From: Parafrigoribacterium_A sp035571875
GTDB lineage: Bacteria; Actinomycetota; Actinomycetes; Actinomycetales; Microbacteriaceae
Reading direction: 5' to 3'
DNA length: 8,242 nt
Assembly (NCBI GenBank): GCA_035571875.1
Contig: DATNBR010000023.1
Span: forward strand, 1-8,242
Each line of letters starts with the position of its first letter. Position 1 is the stretch's first letter. Of the stretch, positions 1 through 4,127 are shown in pieces. The position numbers and the translations under genes are program-made. The notes beneath the pieces are model-generated. The model saw only the letters and a program-made list of their open reading frames with translations. It was not told the DNA's origin and searched no databases.

Positions 1-401
1 CGACGCCCGCGCAGAAGGCGATTCTGCGCGAGGCCGGACCACTCGTGCAGGAGCGCATGCAGCTGCTGGGCGACGCGCCCGCCCTGCTCGGATTCCTGTT
101 CACCCCGGATGACGAGATCACCTACGACGAGGATGCCCTCCCGGGCCCGGACGCCGCGATTGTTCTCGACGCGGCCATCGCGACTCTCGAGCAGCTGAAC
201 GCCTGGTCGCACGAGGAGCTCGAGCGGGTGCTGCGGGCATCCCTCGTGGACGGCGCCGGCCTCAAGCCGCGCGTCGCGTTCGGCCCGCTGCGCACGGCGA
301 TCAGCGGCAAGCGCATCAGCCCGCCGCTGTTCGAATCGATGGTCATCCTCGGCAAGGAATCCACTCTCGCGCGTCTGGAGAGGTTCAGGAAGAGCCTGTG
401 A
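1..401 (+). CDS. gltX: Glutamyl-tRNA synthetase, C-terminal fragment
   Basis: Class I aminoacyl-tRNA synthetase that charges tRNA-Glu in the cytoplasm; in bacteria without GlnRS it also charges tRNA-Gln, which is then amidated by GatCAB. Only the last 132 residues are present; the frame is open from base 3 and the start lies upstream of the window. What is visible is the helical anticodon-binding C-terminal domain: a stretch with alternating acidic and hydrophobic residues (LLGFLFTPDDEITYDEDAL), then the highly conserved end containing KPRVAFGPLRTAISGK, followed by SPPLFESMVILGKE, typical of actinobacterial GluRS. The GTG at base 45 is an internal Val codon, not a start. The TGA stop overlaps the start of the next gene (GTGA). 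Two tRNA genes that could supply its substrates, Gln(CTG) and Glu(CTC), lie downstream in the same window. Confidence 0.93.
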   Translation, partial: TPAQKAILREAGPLVQERMQLLGDAPALLGFLFTPDDEITYDEDALPGPDAAIVLDAAIATLEQLNAWSHEELERVLRASLVDGAGLKPRVAFGPLRTAISGKRISPPLFESMVILGKESTLARLERFRKSL

Positions 402-1324
402 ACGGCGCGGACGCCGATGTCGTGATCATCGGTGCCGGGCCGGCCGGCCTCTCCGCAGCGCTCAATCTTGCGCGCGCCAGAAGGCGCGTCGTGCTGCTCG
501 ACAGCAACCGTCCGCGCAACTCGGTGACCCTCGTCGCGCACGGCTTCCTCACCCGAGACGGCATCACACCGCACAAGCTGCGCAAGCTGGGTCTCGCCGA
601 GCTCGCCGCGTATCCGGGCGTCGAGCATCACCTGGGTCACGTCGACACGGTCAGGCGCGTCGACGGCGGCTTCGAGATCCGCACGAGCCGGGTCAACGCC
701 TCGCCAGCGCGCACGGTGACCGCTCCCGTCGTGCTGGTCGCGAGCGGACTTCGAGAGACCCTGCCCGCGCTGCCGAGCATGGCGTCGTACTACGGAATCG
801 GCCTGTTCAGCTGCGTCGAGTGCGACGGCTACGAGCAGTCAGACAAGCCGCTCGCCCTCATCGGTGAGACGGACGATCTCGTGTACCGCGCGCTGCTCAT
901 CCGGCAGTGGAGCAGCGATCTCACGGTGTTCACGAACGGTATCGGCGTCGTGACCGAGAGCGACGAGGCGCTACTGACGGAGCGCGGCGTGCGCGTGGAG
1001 CGGCGGAGGATCATCGACATTCTTGGCACCGACGGCATCGTCGCGTCCCTGCTCCTCGACGACGGCGAGCGGGTGCGCGTGGAGGGGGGCTTCGTGCGTC
1101 CGCGCTGGGATGCCGCGCTCGACTACGCGGCCACGCTCGGGATTGAGACGGATGACGATGGCTTCGTGACGACGGACGGCGCGGGGCGCACGAGCATCCC
1201 CGGTGTGTACGCCGCGGGGGACTCCACCGCTCCGGGGCCCCAGCAGCTCATCGTCGCGGCCGGAGCCGGGGCGCGCGCGGCGGCCACGATCAACCGCGAC
1301 CTCCTCGGCATCCCTCGCCCCTGA
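398..1324 (+). CDS. Thioredoxin reductase-like NAD(P)/FAD-dependent oxidoreductase
   Basis: 308-residue flavoprotein of the thioredoxin reductase fold, close to the usual TrxB length. Visible parts: the N-terminal FAD-binding Rossmann motif IGAGPAG (residues 11-17), followed by an ADP-ribose-binding strand ending in LLD (33-35); a redox-type Cys pair C139-V-E-C142 followed by DGYE, in the place of the TrxB CATC motif; and the second FAD motif GVYAAGD (269-275). The pyridine nucleotide site is odd. At 154-160 it reads LIGETDD, where TrxB has a GGGDSA-type motif, and no HRR-type NADPH phosphate-binding motif follows. It may therefore be a specialised disulfide oxidoreductase or dithiol oxidase rather than true thioredoxin reductase; no thioredoxin gene adjoins it. 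The GTG start is chosen because it overlaps the gltX stop by 4 nt, which suggests translational coupling. The fold is certain; the substrate is unknown. Confidence 0.85.
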   Translation: MNGADADVVIIGAGPAGLSAALNLARARRRVVLLDSNRPRNSVTLVAHGFLTRDGITPHKLRKLGLAELAAYPGVEHHLGHVDTVRRVDGGFEIRTSRVNASPARTVTAPVVLVASGLRETLPALPSMASYYGIGLFSCVECDGYEQSDKPLALIGETDDLVYRALLIRQWSSDLTVFTNGIGVVTESDEALLTERGVRVERRRIIDILGTDGIVASLLLDDGERVRVEGGFVRPRWDAALDYAATLGIETDDDGFVTTDGAGRTSIPGVYAAGDSTAPGPQQLIVAAGAGARAAATINRDLLGIPRP

Positions 1325-1331
1325 CCGACCG

Positions 1332-1392
1332 CTGGTCGAGGAGCGGAGACCCTCCACGCCGGTCGAGTGCGAGGAACGAGCGTATCGAGACC
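1332..1392. repeat. Degenerate intergenic repeat, two partial tandem copies
   Basis: The 67-nt gap between two convergent genes is almost filled by two related segments. The first (1332-1351) reads ctggtcgaggagcggagacc; the second (1361-1392) begins ggtcgagtgcgaggaacgag and ends cgtatcgagacc. Both start with GGTCGAG and end with GAGACC, so the first looks like an internally deleted copy of the second. The word 'gaggaacgagcgtatcgaga' is one I recall as a recurrent intergenic element in Microbacteriaceae genomes; that is from memory, not from a search. No transposase or flanking target duplication is visible. It may act as a 3'-end element for the convergent transcripts, which lack any other evident terminator here. 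Confidence 0.55.
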
Positions 1393-2348
1393 TACTGCCC
1401 CCGGGCCCGCAAATGCGCCTGCGTGAGCGCCTCCATCTCTTCGTCGCTCAGGTCGTCGAGCTTCTTCGCCTCGGCCCGGTCGGTGCGCTGCCAGCGGATG
1501 AACAGCACGATGAGCACGGGCAGGTCGGCGATCTCGGCGATGAACCAGAGCAGGTCGCCCGAGAGATGCTGGTCGTGGTAGCTGGACGGGAACCAGGCGG
1601 GCAGCGAGCCGAGCACCGGCCCCACCTGGTCGAGGATGTGTCCGTTGAGCCGCAGCAGGATGCCCGGAATCGCGTCTATCACGAGCTCGACGAACACGAG
1701 CATGAACTCGACGGTGACGATGAAGGTCGTGGTCTGGGTGGTGTGCTCGATGATCGGCAGCACCATGAGCAAGCCGACCGTGGGAACGAGCACGGTGATG
1801 ATGACCTCGCCGAGCGAGCTGAGTCTGATCACTCCGGCGAGCGGGGTGAGAAACACCATGAACGCGGCGAGGGCGAACAGGGGTGCAAAGACGACGTTGC
1901 CGAACAGGCGGACGATCCGAGAGCCGAGCACCGCATCCATGACTTTCAGGGGCATCCCGCTCAGCACGTTCTTGGCGAGTGTCACGGGCTTTCCGATGGC
2001 GACGAGAGCGGGCACGGCGAAGAGCAGGAGCGCGATTCTCGTGGTGAACGCCCAACGAAGTTCGGCGTCGTACACGCCGAGGAACCCGAGGTTGACGACC
2101 GCGAAGCTGCCGAGCCCGAGGCCGTAGAACCCGAGTGTGGGCAGGAGCGGCCAGCGTTCACCCCGCGCCGCGAGAGCGATGATTCCGGATGCGTAGAGGC
2201 CGCCGGCGAGGATGAGCGCAGCCACCGCGACAGGGTCGAATTGCCACGATGTGAGGAAGGTCAGGATGGGCGGCGTCAGCGTCTCCGTTCGTGTGAGTGC
2301 ACGAAGATTCTCGCACCGTAGCCTGCCCGCGCACCCGACGCTGCTCAT
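1392..2348 (-). CDS. CtaG-like cytochrome c oxidase assembly membrane protein
   Basis: 318-residue polytopic membrane protein with about seven hydrophobic segments, matching the Caa3_CtaG family linked to copper delivery to cytochrome c oxidase. Family-like features are the N-terminal WQFDPVAVAALILAGGLYASG (entry into the first membrane helix), an AVPALVAIGKPVTL segment near residues 110-123, and the C-terminal DQHLSGDLLWFIAEIADLP helix, followed by a basic/acidic cytosolic tail (RWQRTDRAEAKKLDDLSDEE). The usual HMxxHLLL-type histidines before the AxPALxxxGxP segment are absent; the corresponding stretch is AFTTRIALLLF. The ATG at 2348 is the only ATG before the conserved part, but it adds about 30 residues of unconvincing sequence and has no clear Shine-Dalgarno site, so the true start could be further in at a non-ATG codon. 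It is convergent with the flavoprotein gene. Family assignment is good; retained copper function is less sure. Confidence 0.78.
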   Translation of the reverse strand: MSSVGCAGRLRCENLRALTRTETLTPPILTFLTSWQFDPVAVAALILAGGLYASGIIALAARGERWPLLPTLGFYGLGLGSFAVVNLGFLGVYDAELRWAFTTRIALLLFAVPALVAIGKPVTLAKNVLSGMPLKVMDAVLGSRIVRLFGNVVFAPLFALAAFMVFLTPLAGVIRLSSLGEVIITVLVPTVGLLMVLPIIEHTTQTTTFIVTVEFMLVFVELVIDAIPGILLRLNGHILDQVGPVLGSLPAWFPSSYHDQHLSGDLLWFIAEIADLPVLIVLFIRWQRTDRAEAKKLDDLSDEEMEALTQAHLRARGQ

Positions 2349-2378
2349 TTGGCCGGCTCTGTTGCGGTAGGTTAGAGT
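2349..2378 (+). promoter_or_regulatory. Candidate promoter for tRNA-Gln
   Basis: TTGGCC (2349-2354) and TAGAGT (2373-2378), 18 bp apart, form a plausible -35/-10 pair. Transcription would start near 2385, about 25 nt before the tRNA. It lies immediately upstream of the ctaG-like ATG on the other strand, so the two transcripts diverge from here. Only the match to consensus supports it. Confidence 0.4.
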
Positions 2379-2409
2379 GTCTAGTCGGTCAGGCTTCGGT
2401 CTGAGCCGG

Positions 2410-2481
2410 TGGGGTATGGTGTAATTGGCAACACGGAAGATTCTGATTCTTTTGTTCTTGGTTCGAGTCCAGGTACCCCAG
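2410..2481 (+). tRNA. tRNA-Gln (anticodon CTG)
   Basis: A complete cloverleaf can be drawn by hand. The acceptor stem is TGGGGTA (2410-2416) with TACCCCA (2474-2480), 7 bp, discriminator G2481. The D-arm lies around GGTGTAATTGGCAACAC. The anticodon stem is 2436-2440/2448-2452 with loop TTCTGAT, giving anticodon CTG at 2443-2445, which reads CAG. The T-arm is CTTGG-TTCGAGT-CCAGG. CCA is not encoded. An intrinsic terminator follows nine bases later, so it is a single-gene transcript. The protein-like frame on the opposite strand is an artefact of the tRNA. Confidence 0.95.
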
Positions 2482-2489
2482 CTTGAGCG

Positions 2490-2518
2490 CCCCTGATCCG
2501 ATAGCGATCAGGGGTTTT
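2490..2518 (+). terminator. Intrinsic terminator of tRNA-Gln
   Basis: Perfect 9-bp stem CCCCTGATC (2490-2498) / GATCAGGGG (2506-2514), 7-nt loop CGATAGC, then TTTT (2515-2518). The T-run on the plus strand only fits termination of the tRNA transcript. The 74 nt between it and the next gene's stop codon show nothing I recognise. Confidence 0.88.
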
Positions 2519-2592
2519 GCATGTGCATCGCCCTTCGATGTTTGGATGCGCGACGGTGATCGCGGCTGAAGGAGCGTGGGCGGCGTGGAGCC

Positions 2593-2862
2593 TCAGGCTG
2601 CGCGGACGAACAGGCCGCGCACCGCGCTCAGGAGTTGCTCCGTGCGCGAGGGCGGCTCGGCAACGACGGGCTCGGGCACGAAGGCGACGTGCAGGCATCC
2701 GGTGCACAGGGCGACGTAGCGGTGGATGGCGAGGCCGGTTCCGAAGTACGGGTTCGGCTTTGCCTCCATGGTCGAGCCGCACACGGCGCATTCCGCGGCG
2801 GGTGACGATGACCATTCGGGCGAGAGTCGTTGCTCGGGGGAACGCACGATTGCTAGCGACAT
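2593..2862 (-). CDS. Small zinc-ribbon protein, function unknown
   Basis: 89-residue protein I do not recognise by name. Two Cys pairs, C25-x2-C28 and C53-x2-C56, are separated by a hydrophobic/aromatic stretch (NPYFGTGLAIHRYVAL), giving a CxxC-x24-CxxC layout typical of a structural zinc ribbon. H47 and H58 flank the second pair. The N-terminus is polar and Ser/Pro-rich; the C-terminus (PPSRTEQLLSAVRGLFVRAA) could form one amphipathic helix. There is no signal peptide or membrane helix, so it is likely cytosolic. The frame stays open upstream to 3096, but that part is Arg/Ser/Pro-rich antisense of the neighbouring gene, so I place the start at the ATG at 2862, directly before the conserved-looking part; no strong Shine-Dalgarno site is visible. 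High GC at third positions supports a real gene. It reads in the same direction as the hydrolase gene upstream, 166 nt away. Confidence 0.65.
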   Translation of the reverse strand: MSLAIVRSPEQRLSPEWSSSPAAECAVCGSTMEAKPNPYFGTGLAIHRYVALCTGCLHVAFVPEPVVAEPPSRTEQLLSAVRGLFVRAA

Positions 2863-2978
2863 CGGGGGTATCACTTTCGGGTAAACGCATGCGCCCGCTT
2901 CGCCACCGCGCTGGGGGAGCGCAATTGCTGCTGAATCGGGTGCGAGGCCGCCGGGGGAGCGAACCTGTACGAACCATA

Positions 2979-3020
2979 GTCCCCCTATTAGGGGACACGC
3001 GCCCAGCCCCCGAATGGGGG
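2979..3020. other. Two adjacent GC-rich hairpins, 3' of the hydrolase gene
   Basis: GTCCCC-CTATTA-GGGGAC (2979-2996, perfect 6-bp arms) and CCCCC-GAAT-GGGGG (3007-3020, perfect 5-bp arms) lie just beyond the stop codon of the minus-strand hydrolase gene and before the zinc-ribbon gene. Neither is followed by a T-tract in either direction, so they are weak terminator candidates or 3' stabilising structures; the first is also symmetrical enough to be an operator. The rest of 2863-3028 holds a GCGCT-GGGGG-AGCGC hairpin (2908-2922) and a GGGGGAGCG word repeated at 40-bp spacing, with no clear promoter. Confidence 0.4.
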
Positions 3021-3028
3021 GCGGTCGA

Positions 3029-3667
3029 CTAGAGGTCGATCGACTCGTTCGGCTCGAGCGGGAAGAACTCGCCTCCGCCCAGCTTGGTCGCCTCATCGAT
3101 GCGCGCGTTCGACATCGTCTTGCCTGCGACAGACAGCACCATCTCGTGGGTCGGGAAGCTGCGGCGCGGCTTCACGGCCTCGACGTAGTCCATCGTCTCG
3201 GAGATCTTGAGCCACGGCGCGCCCGCGGGCACCGCGAGGGTGTCGACCGCGACGCCCTCGGGAATGGTGAAGGAGTCGCCCGCGTAGTAGAGCACCTCGT
3301 TGACGAGCACGCCCACGTTGTCGACGATCGGCAGGCTGCGGTGGATGACCGCGTGCTTCTCGCCGAAGAAGCGCAGGGTGAATGGATCCACCTCGATCGT
3401 GTCGCCGTCCTTGACCACCGTGATATCGAAGTCGGATGCCGCGGTCGCGACGCCCGCCGGACCGAAGATCCGCACATCCGGGTTTCGTTCGATGATGCGA
3501 CTGAGCTGGTCGCCCGTCCAGTGATCGGCGTGCTCGTGGGTGATCACGACCGCGACGACGTTCGAGGTGCCGACGAGCGGAGTCGTGAACGTTCCCGGAT
3601 CGATGATGAGGGTCTTTCCCGCTTCTTCGAGGACGAGGCAGGCGTGTTCGAGTTTGGTCAGTCGCAT
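3029..3667 (-). CDS. UlaG-like metallo-beta-lactamase-fold hydrolase
   Basis: 212-residue cytosolic protein of the metallo-beta-lactamase fold, in the small UlaG-type (metal-dependent hydrolase) branch. The metal-binding core is visible: THEHADH with H44, H46, D48 and H49; a later His in FGEKHAVIH (H105 or H109); D131 in YYAGDSF, the expected bridging Asp; and H174 in FPTHE. It opens with MRLTKLEHACLVLEE and an IIDPG turn (21-25), both usual in this branch. Members act on phosphorylated lactones, phosphodiesters or unknown substrates; nothing here fixes the substrate. The ATG at 3667 is preceded by TAAAAT exactly six bases upstream and by no good Shine-Dalgarno site, which suggests a leaderless mRNA. 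It is divergent from the copper operon, with 172 nt between the two starts. Confidence 0.88.
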   Translation of the reverse strand: MRLTKLEHACLVLEEAGKTLIIDPGTFTTPLVGTSNVVAVVITHEHADHWTGDQLSRIIERNPDVRIFGPAGVATAASDFDITVVKDGDTIEVDPFTLRFFGEKHAVIHRSLPIVDNVGVLVNEVLYYAGDSFTIPEGVAVDTLAVPAGAPWLKISETMDYVEAVKPRRSFPTHEMVLSVAGKTMSNARIDEATKLGGGEFFPLEPNESIDL

Positions 3668-3673
3668 CCGCCC

Positions 3674-3679
3674 ATTTTA
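3674..3679 (-). promoter_or_regulatory. -10 box of the hydrolase gene, leaderless type
   Basis: On the minus strand TAAAAT is followed by six bases (GGGCGG) and then the ATG at 3667. That spacing puts the transcription start at the A of the start codon, the arrangement known for leaderless actinobacterial mRNAs. No convincing -35 box is seen. Confidence 0.5.
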
Positions 3680-3802
3680 TCGTCGTCGCCGCTCACCGTC
3701 GCCTGCGTTTCGTGCGTCGGAGGGTCCCGCGGCCTGCAACGGCGTTTGCGCTGAGCGGGAATGCCTCCATTCGGGATGCGGAGAGGGGCGGATGGTGGAT
3801 GG

Positions 3803-3833
3803 TTGTGCCGCGCATACCCCTGGGGGGTATAGT
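3803..3833 (+). promoter_or_regulatory. Promoter of the csoR-copB operon, leaderless type
   Basis: A near-consensus -10 box TATAGT (3828-3833) ends six bases before the csoR ATG (3840), so transcription would begin at or next to the start codon. TTGTGC (3803-3808) is a possible -35 box with a long 19-bp spacer. The GGAGG at 3834-3838 is only one base from the ATG, too close to work as a normal ribosome binding site, which favours leaderless translation. The repressor operator overlaps the spacer and the -10 box. Confidence 0.6.
3814..3830 (+). promoter_or_regulatory. CsoR/RcnR-type operator
   Basis: A perfect palindrome ATACCCC-TGG-GGGGTAT in which a G/C tract is flanked by TA ends, the recognised operator style of the CsoR/RcnR family. 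It covers the promoter spacer and the first bases of the -10 box, so binding of the apo-repressor would block RNA polymerase and metal binding would release it. It lies directly upstream of the family's own gene, as expected for autoregulation. Confidence 0.82.
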
Positions 3834-3839
3834 GGAGGC

Positions 3840-4127
3840 ATGATTGCGGATATCAAGAAGCGCGCACTGCATCGCAGCCGCATCCTCGAGGGCCAGATGC
3901 GCGGCCTGCAGAAGATGATCGACAACGAGGACTACTGCATGGACATCATCACGCAGACACTCGCCATCCAGAAGTCACTCGGCAGCCTCAACAAGCTGCT
4001 CGTCGAGAATCACCTGCGCACGCACGTGACCGAGATGTTCGAGGCGGGAGGCGACCAGCGCGAGCTTGCCACGCAGGAACTGCTCAAGGTTTTTGAACTC
4101 AGCAACAACAGGGGAGACAGGTCATGA
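3840..4127 (+). CDS. csoR: CsoR/RcnR-family metal-sensing repressor
   Basis: 95-residue all-helical repressor of the CsoR/RcnR/FrmR family; apo-protein binds the palindrome just upstream and metal causes release. Family signature: an N-terminal basic helix with RILEGQMRGLQKMID (14-28), then C33 in DYCMDIITQ and H58 in the helix VENHLRTHV. In Mycobacterium CsoR the Cu(I) ligands are Cys-His-Cys spaced +25 and +4. Here C33 and H58 keep the +25 spacing, but the third position is H62, giving Cys-His-His as in RcnR-type sensors; the extra N-terminal His of RcnR is absent. The start at 3840 gives the standard family length, and the longer upstream frame is not coding. Its stop overlaps the pump gene start (ATGA), which makes export of copper or silver the likely controlled function; the exact metal is inferred. 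Confidence 0.88.
   Translation: MIADIKKRALHRSRILEGQMRGLQKMIDNEDYCMDIITQTLAIQKSLGSLNKLLVENHLRTHVTEMFEAGGDQRELATQELLKVFELSNNRGDRS

Noticed and set aside
1203..2321. Plus-strand 372-residue frame across the CtaG-like gene
   Set aside because: Highly charged low-complexity product, complement of hydrophobic membrane-helix codons; the minus frame is clearly the membrane protein.
2410..2481. tRNA-Gln as an attachment site for an integrated element
   Set aside because: No integrase gene and no repeated 3' tRNA fragment is present in the window; neighbouring genes look like ordinary chromosome.
2490..2518. tRNA-Gln terminator acting also for the minus-strand zinc-ribbon gene
   Set aside because: On the minus strand the hairpin is followed by GC-rich bases with no T-tract, so there is no support for bidirectional action.
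2381..2998. Minus-strand frame ending in a peptide like VPGLEPRTKESESSVLP over the tRNA-Gln gene
   Set aside because: This is the well-known false protein obtained by translating the complement of a tRNA gene; the tRNA cloverleaf and terminator explain the bases.
3540..3839. Upstream extension of the csoR frame
   Set aside because: It runs through the operator and promoter and into antisense of the hydrolase gene; the ATG at 3840 gives the family's normal length.
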